This document shows positions 1 through 7,920 of a DNA stretch of 28,989 nucleotides, one piece after another. Under the pieces are notes generated by a model. It did not search any database. It had not been told where the DNA came from and saw nothing but the letters and a program-made list of their open reading frames with translations. Numbering within the stretch: position 1 is the first letter of the stretch; every line of letters starts with the position of its first letter. Source of the stretch: CAYNYI01 sp964401455 (lineage in GTDB: Bacteria; Fibrobacterota; OXYB2-FULL-49-7; CAYNYI01); contig CAYNYI010000030.1 in NCBI GenBank assembly GCA_964401455.1, positions 1 through 28,989 of the forward strand. Direction: 5' to 3'. Position numbers and translations under genes: made by a program.

Positions 1-727
1 TTTCTTTAGGATTTGTAAAAATAACATCGGTTTTATCGACTTCAATTAGTTTGCCGAGCAGAAAAAACGCGGTATAATCAGATACCCTCGCGGCCTGCTG
101 CATATTATGCGTAACAATTATTATGGTATAGTCTTTTTTCAGAACATCAATCAGGTCCTCAATTTTACCGGTCGAAATAGGATCAAGAGCCGAAGCCGGC
201 TCATCCATAAGTATTATCTCCGGGTTTACCGCGAGAGTTCTGGCGATACAAAGCCGTTGCTGCTGTCCTCCGGAAAGTCCCATCGCAGAGGAATTCAGGC
301 GGTCTTTCACTTCTTCCCACAGTGCAGCCCTCTTCAAGGATGTCTCTACGACTTCTTTCAGCCTGGACTTGTCGTTCAGCCCGTTTACCCGCGGTCCGTA
401 TGCAATATTGTCGAAAATGGATTTAGGAAAAGGATTTGATTTCTGAAAAACCATTCCTATTCTTTTCCTTAAATCAACGACATCTATATTTTTTTCATAG
501 ATGTTCTTGTTATCAACTTTAATTTCACCTTCAACCTTTGAGCCTAAAATAAGGTCGTTCATCCGGTTTAAGCAGCGGAGAAAAGTGGATTTACCGCATC
601 CGCTCGGGCCTATAAGAGCTGTAACGCTGTTTTCTGCCATATCTAAGGAAACATCTGAAAGAACTTTATTATCCGTATAATAGAAATTAACATTATTACA
701 GGTGATTTTCATGTTTTTTTCTTCCAT
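1..727 (-). CDS. pstB: Phosphate ABC transporter ATP-binding protein PstB (C-terminus cut by window edge)
   Basis: ATPase that powers high-affinity phosphate import through PstC/PstA at the inner membrane. Translation from the ATG at 727 gives 242 open codons running off the left edge; PstB is usually about 250 residues, so only about ten are missing. Visible motifs are the Walker A loop GPSGCGKST (about residues 40–48), the Q-loop region MVFQKSNPFP, the ABC signature LSGGQQQR (about 151–158), Walker B ILMDEP (about 172–177) and the switch histidine in VTHNMQQA. These, including the PstB-typical RMNDL stretch, identify it as PstB rather than a generic ABC ATPase. It starts 9 bases after pstA stops, with an AGGAT-like ribosome site in the gap, and is probably last or next to last in the operon; phoU, if present, would lie outside the window. 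Confidence 0.97.
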   Translation of the reverse strand, partial: MEEKNMKITCNNVNFYYTDNKVLSDVSLDMAENSVTALIGPSGCGKSTFLRCLNRMNDLILGSKVEGEIKVDNKNIYEKNIDVVDLRKRIGMVFQKSNPFPKSIFDNIAYGPRVNGLNDKSRLKEVVETSLKRAALWEEVKDRLNSSAMGLSGGQQQRLCIARTLAVNPEIILMDEPASALDPISTGKIEDLIDVLKKDYTIIIVTHNMQQAARVSDYTAFFLLGKLIEVDKTDVIFTNPKE

Positions 728-736
728 TTTACAATC

Positions 737-1591
737 CTAATGAGAAAAGTGTTTATTTCTTATTTTGTTCCTGTAATAAATGGCCACGCTGTTCATCAGT
801 AAAACGAGCATTAGAAGAACAAGGGCCGTTCCGTAGGCAATCGGTCTTGTCTTTTCAATATGTGTTCCCTCTGTTGCAATAAAGTATAGATGATACGGCA
901 GGGCCATAATCTGGTCAAATATGGAGCCGGGGAGCCTCGGCAGAAAATATGCCGCAGAAGTAAAAAGTATAGGCGCCGTTTCACCGGCAACTCGGCCCAT
1001 ACATATAATGACGCCGGTTATTATGCCGGGCGCCGAAGCCGGCAGAACAACATTTGTTATTGTCTGGAGTTTTGTCGCGCCGAGAGCGAGAGAGGCCAGC
1101 CTCAAGTCCCTGGGCACCGTGGCCAGGGCTTCCTCGGTTGCCCTTATAACAACAGGCAGGGCTATAAGCATGAGCGTTAGGCTGCCGGACAAAAGAGAAA
1201 CACCGAAATTAAATGTTTTAACAAAGAGCGAAAGTCCGAAGAGGCCGAATACTACGCTCGGAACACCGGCCAGATTGTTTGTGGCAAGCCGGATAAGTCT
1301 TGTAAGTTTATTATCTCCGGCATATTCTTTAAGATATATGGCGGCGCCGACTCCGAGAGGAACAGCCATTGCCATGGAAAGAAGACTCAAAAGAAATGTT
1401 CCGGCGATAGCTGGGAATATTCCTCCTTCCATCATTCCATTCTCCGGGAAAGCAGTCAGGAATTCCCAGCTTATGACACTATAGCCGTTTATGACTATAA
1501 AACCGATTAACAAGGCCAGAATGGCTGTTACAAATATTACAGTAAGCCCTATAAAGAAAAAGACGGTTTTCTGTACGTTTCTTTTGTTCAT
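737..1591 (-). CDS. pstA: Phosphate ABC transporter permease PstA
   Basis: Inner-membrane permease that forms the phosphate channel with PstC. The 284-residue protein has the usual PstA length, one N-terminal membrane helix (about 11–35), a short periplasmic link, then five more hydrophobic segments. The family motif PLGVGAAIYLKEYA follows the second helix, and the cytoplasmic coupling (EAA-type) loop is seen as ALGATKLQTITNVVLPASAPGI, split here by mention only. Its start overlaps the pstC stop by four bases (ATGA), indicating translational coupling. Nothing unusual in length or motifs. Confidence 0.96.
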   Translation of the reverse strand: MNKRNVQKTVFFFIGLTVIFVTAILALLIGFIVINGYSVISWEFLTAFPENGMMEGGIFPAIAGTFLLSLLSMAMAVPLGVGAAIYLKEYAGDNKLTRLIRLATNNLAGVPSVVFGLFGLSLFVKTFNFGVSLLSGSLTLMLIALPVVIRATEEALATVPRDLRLASLALGATKLQTITNVVLPASAPGIITGVIICMGRVAGETAPILFTSAAYFLPRLPGSIFDQIMALPYHLYFIATEGTHIEKTRPIAYGTALVLLMLVLLMNSVAIYYRNKIRNKHFSH

Positions 1592-2745
1592 AGCTTTTTT
1601 CTGTTTATTATCAGGTCGGCTGTAAGGTTTACCGTAAAGGTTATTATAAACAAGACTGCGGCAATTCCAAAAAGAGCATGGTAATGAGAGCTTTGCTGGG
1701 GCGCTTCTCCGAGTTCAGCGGCAATTGTTCCTGTCAGCGTGCGCACCGGCTGAAGCAGAGAGTTCGGTATTATTGCGGCGTTTCCGGAAATCATAAGAAC
1801 GGTCATTGTTTCGCCTACTGCGCGGCCTATACCGAGTATTATCGAAGCTACAATTCCCGATTTCGCCGCGGGTATTATGACTTTGTATATTGTCTGCCAT
1901 TTGCTGGCGCCAAGGGCAAGAGACCCTTCTCTTAAGGATTTTGGTACGGAGTTAATGGAGTCTTCGCTTATGGAAATTATCGTGGGAAGGCTCATGATAG
2001 CGAGCATTATGGCACTGGAAAGCGCGGTTTCGCCTGTATTGAGACCGAAAAGCGTTTTGACTCGCGGAACAATTACGACCAGTCCGAAAAAACCGAAAAC
2101 AACGCTTGGTATTCCTGCAAGAACTTCAATTACCGGTTTGAGCCATGATTTAATTTTCAAAGGAGCGATTTCGGAAAGGTAAACAGCGCAGGCGATGCTG
2201 ATAGGAATGGCGAATAATACCGCGCTAATCGTAACCCAGAGTGTTCCCGCGATAAGAGGGACTATTCCGAACAGATGGGTTGGGGTCGCTGTGGGCTTCC
2301 AGGTTGTTCCGATTAAAAAGGAAAAAAAGCTGATGTTCTGCACATCTATAACTTTTATGTTTTTAGGTGCGTTTTTCAGGTCGCTTTTAAAAACAACTCC
2401 TATGGCTCCGGGTTTCTCCGAAACAAGCTCCAGCACCGACTTATCATGCTTTTCGGCGAGGTAGTCGTCTATGTAGAAAATATCCCGGTCTTCCCAGTCA
2501 AATTCTCTCCAGTTCATGATATTTTCATTATAAATATCATATATTTGCCTCGCTGTCAGTTTTGAAACAGGGTTTTTATCGTTAAGAATGCATTTTGTGC
2601 CGAACTCGAGATAGCTTTCACCGTAAAGGCCCATACTCTCTTTGAAAAGGAAAATAAAAATCAGAAATATTACGATTGTTGAAATAAGCGCAAGAAAGAG
2701 AAAGACATTTTTAATGCCTTTGTCTATGATTTTTCTTTTTTCCAT
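1588..2745 (-). CDS. pstC: Phosphate ABC transporter permease PstC with a PstS-like periplasmic insertion
   Basis: Inner-membrane permease partner of PstA. After a first membrane helix (about 13–35) the normal short periplasmic loop is replaced by about 90 extra residues (about 48–138) before the PstC-typical GTTWKPT…FGIVPLIAGTLW entry to helix 2. The remainder, with the AIPISIACAVYLSEIAP segment, the EAA-like loop around SLALGASKWQTIYK and five further helices, is ordinary PstC. The insertion resembles the second lobe of PstS from this same window: NPVSKLT…QIYDIY…IMNW matches NKVQNLT…QIDAIF…IKNW in the PstS at 9329–10159, and EKPGAIG…IKVIDVQ matches QTEGAIG…IKAVNIQ. The phosphate-contacting SGT loop of PstS is missing from the insertion. 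The reading frame is intact and coupled to pstA, so it is not a pseudogene. Start supported by the membrane helix directly after a basic N-terminus. Confidence 0.95.
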   Translation of the reverse strand: MEKRKIIDKGIKNVFLFLALISTIVIFLIFIFLFKESMGLYGESYLEFGTKCILNDKNPVSKLTARQIYDIYNENIMNWREFDWEDRDIFYIDDYLAEKHDKSVLELVSEKPGAIGVVFKSDLKNAPKNIKVIDVQNISFFSFLIGTTWKPTATPTHLFGIVPLIAGTLWVTISAVLFAIPISIACAVYLSEIAPLKIKSWLKPVIEVLAGIPSVVFGFFGLVVIVPRVKTLFGLNTGETALSSAIMLAIMSLPTIISISEDSINSVPKSLREGSLALGASKWQTIYKVIIPAAKSGIVASIILGIGRAVGETMTVLMISGNAAIIPNSLLQPVRTLTGTIAAELGEAPQQSSHYHALFGIAAVLFIITFTVNLTADLIINRKKL

Positions 2746-2784
2746 GAAAGAAAGATAAACCGCGCCTGTTACAGTTATGCTACA

Positions 2785-4296
2785 TTAGAGTTGCGGCAGT
2801 GTTTCCGCAGCAGGCATGTTCTTTTTAACAAGGGAAAGAAGCTCAGAAGGTTTAAAGGGTTTTTCTAAAAATTCCGAATTTTCCATGCAGTTTCTATATG
2901 TAAGAAGTTCGCTTCCGGTATAACCTGAAATAAAAATGATTTTCAAGTCGGGTATTATCTCTCTCATTTTTACCGCCAGCCTGGTACCACTCATACCGGG
3001 CATTATTATGTCCGTTATCAGCATCCGCGGTTTTGTTTTCTCCTCTTTCATAATTGAAAGAGCTTCTTCAGCTGTTGCCGCTTCGATAATATCATATCCC
3101 GAATCGCGTAGCAGACCTGCGGTAAAGTCCCGTACCATATCATTGTCTTCGGTAAGGAGTATTTGCCCCGTTCCGGAAAATTTTTCGGGCTGTTCCGGGT
3201 TTTCGACGGCTTTTTCTTCTTCTCCTTTTTGATACGGCAGAATTATTCTGAAGACACTTCCCCCGCTTTCAGGACAATCGAGCTCCAGTTCGCCGCCATG
3301 TGTTTTAACTATGTCCCGCACAATGGACAATCCAAGCCCGGTTCCTGCGTTTTCGGATTTAGTGCTGAAAAAAGGCTCAAATATTTTGTCTCTCAGCGAA
3401 TAGGGAATACCTGTCCCCGTATCCGAAACCTCTATGATGCTTTTTTCGCAATGGTTTCTTTTATAAATACAGGCAGCCCTTATTGTTAATATTCCACCGT
3501 TTTTCATCGCATCCCGGGCGTTAACGGCAAGGTTTATAACTGCCTGCTCAAGTTGTCCGGGATCAATTCTTGCAAAAGGGGCCGGGTTTCCGGTTAGTGT
3601 GACAAATTCAATTTTTTCGCCTATTAGCCTGCGCATCATTTTATCGACTCCGAAAATAAGCCGATTGATGTCTATTATTTTTAACTCCGGCTGGGTTTTT
3701 CTACTGAATGAAAGTAGCTTTTTCACCAGATTGTGTGCCTTTACCGCCGCTTTTTCAATTTCATTTAACGAATTAATCGCCCTCTCGGGAAGATCAAATT
3801 TACGCCTTGCGAATTCTGCCTGTCCGCTGATTACGGAGAGGAGGTTTTTAAAATCATGAGTTATTCCACCTGTTAAAAGCCCTATATTTTCCATTTTTTG
3901 TGAATGGAGGAGCTGTTTCTGGAGGGTCCTCTTTTCACTGATGTCTTTTCCGATTAGAATAATACGGCCGTCCGGGGGCCCGGAACCTGTTTTTATCAGC
4001 GACCATTTTACAAAGCACTCCTTAATACCGTCTGATATCTTTGCGGTTAAAGAGGCCGGTTTATTTTCAGAAATGTTTTTTAAATCGTTTAATTCCCATA
4101 TTTTTTTTCCTGTAGTCGCATTTTTTGATATTCCCAGTTTTTGGCATGCCGCGTCGCTGATGTTGATTATACGGTTTTCTGTATCAGCTTCAATAACCAT
4201 CAATCCCGCGGTATCTGAAATTATGCCCCGAATCTTGTCCGAGAATTCCCTTTTTCGCATTTCATTAACATAAAGCGAGTAAAGACCTTCATCCAT
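2785..4296 (-). CDS. Soluble PAS – histidine kinase – receiver hybrid sensor kinase
   Basis: A 503-residue hybrid kinase without membrane helices. Order: a PAS-like sensor (about 22–120, ending in the typical DISEKR linker), a phosphoacceptor helix with GGITHDFKN (His147), a HATPase_c domain with N-box NLAVNARDAM, G1 box DTGTGIP and G2 box GTGLGLS (about 255–350), and a C-terminal receiver with acidic residues near 382–386, phosphoacceptor Asp429 (ITDIIMPGMSG) and Lys479. There is no DNA-binding output, so its phosphate must pass to another protein or be used for feedback. The start overlaps the end of the upstream hybrid kinase gene by eight bases, and pstC follows after 39 bases, so it is part of the pst operon. 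Its signal is unknown; cytoplasmic sensing is inferred from the lack of a signal peptide and helices. Confidence 0.93.
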   Translation of the reverse strand: MDEGLYSLYVNEMRKREFSDKIRGIISDTAGLMVIEADTENRIINISDAACQKLGISKNATTGKKIWELNDLKNISENKPASLTAKISDGIKECFVKWSLIKTGSGPPDGRIILIGKDISEKRTLQKQLLHSQKMENIGLLTGGITHDFKNLLSVISGQAEFARRKFDLPERAINSLNEIEKAAVKAHNLVKKLLSFSRKTQPELKIIDINRLIFGVDKMMRRLIGEKIEFVTLTGNPAPFARIDPGQLEQAVINLAVNARDAMKNGGILTIRAACIYKRNHCEKSIIEVSDTGTGIPYSLRDKIFEPFFSTKSENAGTGLGLSIVRDIVKTHGGELELDCPESGGSVFRIILPYQKGEEEKAVENPEQPEKFSGTGQILLTEDNDMVRDFTAGLLRDSGYDIIEAATAEEALSIMKEEKTKPRMLITDIIMPGMSGTRLAVKMREIIPDLKIIFISGYTGSELLTYRNCMENSEFLEKPFKPSELLSLVKKNMPAAETLPQL

Positions 4297-6784
4297 TTTT
4301 TGTGGACTCCTTCTCGAATTTTTGCAGTTTCGATTTTCCGATGAGTTTTTTTATTACGAACATCAGCTCATTTCCTATGAGCGGTTTTATTACATATTCG
4401 CTGAGGACTGTCCCTACTGAAGAGGCGATCTCTTCCCTGGGAAATCCCGTACAAAGAAGCACCGGTATGTCGTTACTGACGTTTCTTATTTTTTCCGCGA
4501 ATTCAAGCCCGTTCATTTCCGGCATTAAATGGTCGGTTATAATTAAGTCGTAAAAACGCGGAGCGGAAAGAAACTCTTGGAGCGCTTTGCGCGGGTCTGT
4601 ATAAGCATAGACCTGATAACCGGATTTTTCAAGCATTTTTGAAGTCATATGTACAATCATTTGCTCATCGTCAACAAAAAGCACCTTTTCGGAGTTTCCC
4701 CGGAGGGCGGGAACGGAGGGCGTGGGTATTGATTTAGCCGGCATTGCTTTTGTAACGGGAAGAAAAATATTGAAACAGCTGCCCCTCCCGGGAGAGCTTT
4801 CCACTGAAATAAATCCGGAATGATTTTTAATTATACCGTGCGAGACCGAAAGCCCCATACCTGTGCCTTCTCCGGGTTTTTTTGTCGTAAAGAAAGGATC
4901 GAATATTCTATGATAATTTTCCGGTGAAATACCGGAGCCGGTGTCTTTTATACTCAGTCTCAAAAATTTTCCTTCAGGCAGGTCGGCTCGGGAAGACCAG
5001 CCTTTAACCGGGCCTTCATGAACACGGAGTTTTATTTCGAGTATGCCGCCTTTTATCTGCATGGAATGGACAGCGTTTCCGCAGATATTCATAAGTATCT
5101 GGTTAAGACCGGTAGTATCTCCCAGAACTCTGTCTTCGGGACAGTCGGTGTCAATCAGTACCTTTATGTTAGGCGGCGAAGCCGCCTTAATCATTTTCAT
5201 GGATTCTTTTATTATGGAGGAAAGATTAACGGGTTGAAAGCGCCTGTCCTCCTGCCGGCTGAACGCGAGAATTTGCTTTACAAGATCTTTAGCCCTGTAT
5301 GCTGCTTTCAGGAGATACTCCATATATATGCGGTCAGGGTGGTCTTTTTCAAAATCCTCAATAACCAGTTCCGCGTATCCTATGACCGGTGTTAAAACAT
5401 TGTTGAAGTCATGGGCGATCCCGCCGGCCAAAGTACCTATGGATTCCATCTTTTGAGACTGACGCAGACGCACTTCGCTATTTTTAAGAGCCTCGTGAAC
5501 ACTCATGTCTTTAACAATTACCACATAGCAATTGTTGATGCTTTCCTGTCCGCTAATCTGTGTTACCGCTATTTCCGCGGGGAAAACTTCCCTGTTTTTT
5601 CTTCGGAGGCTGACCTCGTCGTTGTAAAAACTTCTTTCCTGTATCTCTTTTCTGACAGACCTTAGAAAGCCGGTCCATTTTTCCGGATATGCGAAAAGTT
5701 TTGCCGGGACCGTCCGCGAAAGCTGCTCTTCTGTGTATTTCAGAAGCGAAGCTGCCGCCTTGTTGCATATAATAATCCTGTCCGCTTTTTCATTTATTAT
5801 AAACAGACCGTCCAGCATGCTTGAAAATGTTTTTTGAAGCAGACGGTTAGAGTTTATAAGAGCACTCTCTGCGTTAGTTCTTCTCGCGATTTCTTCTTTC
5901 AGGCTTTTATTCTTCTCGGTCAGTTCCGCTGTGCGGCTTTTTATCCGGTTTCGGAGAACCAGTGAGAGGACAGACATAAACAGGAAAATGCCAAAAAAAA
6001 TAAAGGCGGCGTATTTGACTTTTTTTATTAATTCCGACTGGTTTTTTTCCCCGATGACCTTTTCAATGGCCGAATAATAAAAAGAATCAGGATTGTTTTT
6101 CATTATTCTCAGGTTATAATCTATCGCCGGCAGCAGCGAGGATGCTTTTGAGGAATTTACAGCGAATCTAAGTTCAACCGGCGAAATTATTACTGAGGTT
6201 TTTTTTGTGTCAAATTTTTTAGAATTCAAAGCCGAAAATAAACGGTCAACGGCCCCTGCGTCGATCCATGATTTTTCAACAGCCTTTAAAAGCTCTGAAT
6301 AGTGTTTAAATTCAACAAAGCGGCAATTTAAATTCAGACTTTTTATATTATTTCGGATGTCTTTATTATAAGGGTCATCGCGCACCAGCCCTAAAACCAT
6401 ATTTTCGAGGTCAAGAACGGACTGGATTTCATTTTCAGGCCGGACATGAATGTCGGCCCAGGTTGAAAGCACCGTCTCGGAATTGAATTTGACAGAATCG
6501 GAGTTCATCTGCTTAAAGGGGGCAGCCACAAGAATATCTATTTCGCCTTTATGCAGAAGATCAGATAGTTTTTTAAAAGAATCGTCTTTATAGGTAATCT
6601 TCCACCCTTCGTTGTGAGCGATTTTTTCTATAATAGAGGGAAACAGACAGTCTTTTCTTGAAACACCGCGATGAGAAAGTGGATAAAAGTCGTAAGTTCC
6701 TATAATAATTTCCTGCCTCGAAGCGTTTGTTTTTCCGGTAATTAAAAAAAGAAGCAGAATAAAAATCCGAAGAAAAATCTTCAA
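4289..6784 (-). CDS. Membrane hybrid sensor kinase with periplasmic substrate-binding (SBP_bac_3-like) domain
   Basis: An 831-residue sensor kinase. Order: signal peptide (about 1–21); a periplasmic domain of the solute-binding protein family 3 type (about 24–248), recognisable from EIIIGTYDFYPLS at the start and the LLHKGEIDILVAAPF strand-turn; one membrane helix (about 257–277); a short coiled coil (about 283–310); a PAS domain (about 312–428); a phosphoacceptor helix with GGIAHDFNN (His458); HATPase_c with DTGSGIS and GTGMGLS; and a receiver with Asp751 (TDHLMPEMNG) and Lys800. It has no DNA-binding domain. Such extracellular domains usually bind small ligands directly or dock a loaded binding protein. 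The ATGA overlap with the upstream pstS-like gene suggests it senses phosphate or the PstS state, but this is inference; family 3 domains more often bind amino acids. Confidence 0.94.
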   Translation of the reverse strand: MKIFLRIFILLLFLITGKTNASRQEIIIGTYDFYPLSHRGVSRKDCLFPSIIEKIAHNEGWKITYKDDSFKKLSDLLHKGEIDILVAAPFKQMNSDSVKFNSETVLSTWADIHVRPENEIQSVLDLENMVLGLVRDDPYNKDIRNNIKSLNLNCRFVEFKHYSELLKAVEKSWIDAGAVDRLFSALNSKKFDTKKTSVIISPVELRFAVNSSKASSLLPAIDYNLRIMKNNPDSFYYSAIEKVIGEKNQSELIKKVKYAAFIFFGIFLFMSVLSLVLRNRIKSRTAELTEKNKSLKEEIARRTNAESALINSNRLLQKTFSSMLDGLFIINEKADRIIICNKAAASLLKYTEEQLSRTVPAKLFAYPEKWTGFLRSVRKEIQERSFYNDEVSLRRKNREVFPAEIAVTQISGQESINNCYVVIVKDMSVHEALKNSEVRLRQSQKMESIGTLAGGIAHDFNNVLTPVIGYAELVIEDFEKDHPDRIYMEYLLKAAYRAKDLVKQILAFSRQEDRRFQPVNLSSIIKESMKMIKAASPPNIKVLIDTDCPEDRVLGDTTGLNQILMNICGNAVHSMQIKGGILEIKLRVHEGPVKGWSSRADLPEGKFLRLSIKDTGSGISPENYHRIFDPFFTTKKPGEGTGMGLSVSHGIIKNHSGFISVESSPGRGSCFNIFLPVTKAMPAKSIPTPSVPALRGNSEKVLFVDDEQMIVHMTSKMLEKSGYQVYAYTDPRKALQEFLSAPRFYDLIITDHLMPEMNGLEFAEKIRNVSNDIPVLLCTGFPREEIASSVGTVLSEYVIKPLIGNELMFVIKKLIGKSKLQKFEKESTKNG

Positions 6785-7824
6785 TTTAAAGGTCTCCGGT
6801 CGAAGATAATGTTTCTGAGATTTTTTTTCGCTTTAATAACGACTGACGAGGGTAAAGGAGCGTATCCCATGCCGGAGGTATATTTCTGACCTTCGGTAAG
6901 ACACCAATCAAGAAAAGAGAATAGAGATCGTGCCTGCTTTTTTCTACCTGCCGCATAGTCCTGTTTTTTTTGAACAATGATATAAGTGAAGGCACTTATC
7001 GGATAACCGTTTTCTGAAGGAGTGTCTGTTATCATGATTCTTGAATCGTCGGGAACCGCCAAATCGGCGGCAAGAGAGAGGCTTTTCAGGTTCGGGGTTA
7101 TGAATTTACCGGACCGGTTTTTAATTGCGGCCGCCGGCAGCCCCCTGTTTGCTGCGAAAGAGTGCTGCGCGTATCCTATGCTTCCTGAAACGCGGCTGAT
7201 AAATTCTGCCATTCCCTCATTGCCCTCAACTCCCATCCCGGTCTGCCAACGGACTCTTTTACCTCTTCCTGTGCTTTTTTTCCAATTTTTGCTGACTTTT
7301 GAAAGATAATCCGTAAAAATAAATGTTGTGCCGCTTCCTTCGGACCGGTGAATGACTTTGATTTGCTCAGAAGGAAGAGTTGCATTCGGATTCTCTTTTC
7401 TTATTTCTTTATGGTCCCATTTTTTTATCGTACCCGAAAAGATTCCGGCGATGGTTTCCGGACTGAAGCAGAGGTTTCGGGCTTCTGAAAGATTATATAT
7501 AATTGCAACAGCTCCGATGCATGTCGGAATATGAATAATTTCAGAACCCGCCGCTGAAAGTTCGGAGTTGGACAAGAATGCGTCGGTGGCTCCGAAATCG
7601 ACACTTTTTGAGAGCAGTTTTTTAATTCCGGTACCGCTTCCGGCAGGTTCGTATATTATTCTCGCATCTGAGTTTTCGGAATATTTTAAAAACCATTTTT
7701 TATAAAGGGGATAGGGGAAAGTGGCGCCTGCGCCCCTTAGTACCGTTGCGGATGAAAAAACATATGAGTATGTTAAAAACAAAAAAAGCGGGGCAAGCCG
7801 ATAAATCGAAGAAATTTTTATCAT
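6781..7824 (-). CDS. pstS: Periplasmic phosphate-binding protein PstS, E. coli-like type
   Basis: Periplasmic receptor delivering phosphate to PstCAB. The 347-residue protein has a signal peptide (about 1–25) and no lipobox cysteine, so it should be a soluble periplasmic protein. Family motifs are clear: GAGATFPYPLYKKW, VDFGATDAFLS, the phosphate-contacting EGSGTTFIFTDYL segment, GSIGYAQHSFA and, near the C-terminus, GYAPLPSSVV. Length and motifs match the enterobacterial type of PstS and differ from the second pstS in the window (9329–10159). It is first in the run pstS–kinase–kinase–pstC–pstA–pstB, overlapping the next gene by four bases. Its ribosome site is weak, and a terminator lies only about 20 bases upstream of the start codon, so expression may depend on read-through from the upstream gene. 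Confidence 0.96.
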   Translation of the reverse strand: MIKISSIYRLAPLFLFLTYSYVFSSATVLRGAGATFPYPLYKKWFLKYSENSDARIIYEPAGSGTGIKKLLSKSVDFGATDAFLSNSELSAAGSEIIHIPTCIGAVAIIYNLSEARNLCFSPETIAGIFSGTIKKWDHKEIRKENPNATLPSEQIKVIHRSEGSGTTFIFTDYLSKVSKNWKKSTGRGKRVRWQTGMGVEGNEGMAEFISRVSGSIGYAQHSFAANRGLPAAAIKNRSGKFITPNLKSLSLAADLAVPDDSRIMITDTPSENGYPISAFTYIIVQKKQDYAAGRKKQARSLFSFLDWCLTEGQKYTSGMGYAPLPSSVVIKAKKNLRNIIFDRRPLN

Positions 7825-7843
7825 ATACTCAATCCGGATAAAT

Positions 7844-7876
7844 AAAAAGGCAGCGGGTCTTAAAGTACCCGCTGCC
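7844..7876 (-). terminator. Intrinsic terminator after the porin gene, directly before the second pstS
   Basis: On the minus strand a perfect 10-bp stem (arms 7849–7858 and 7867–7876, GGCAGCGGGT/ACCCGCTGCC) with an 8-base loop is followed by five U residues (7844–7848). It lies 44 bases after the porin stop and 20 bases before the pstS start at 7824. It is too close to the start to leave room for a separate promoter downstream, so it may act as a partial terminator or attenuator that lowers expression of the transport operon. Confidence 0.85.
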
Positions 7877-7920
7877 GTAAATTTAGGAAATTAATGTTAA
7901 GAAAATATTGCGCCGGCTTT

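Noticed and set aside
1678..2464. Long open frames on the plus strand inside pst and kinase genes
   Set aside because: They are antisense shadows of clearly conserved genes and show no motifs, signal peptides or ribosome sites.
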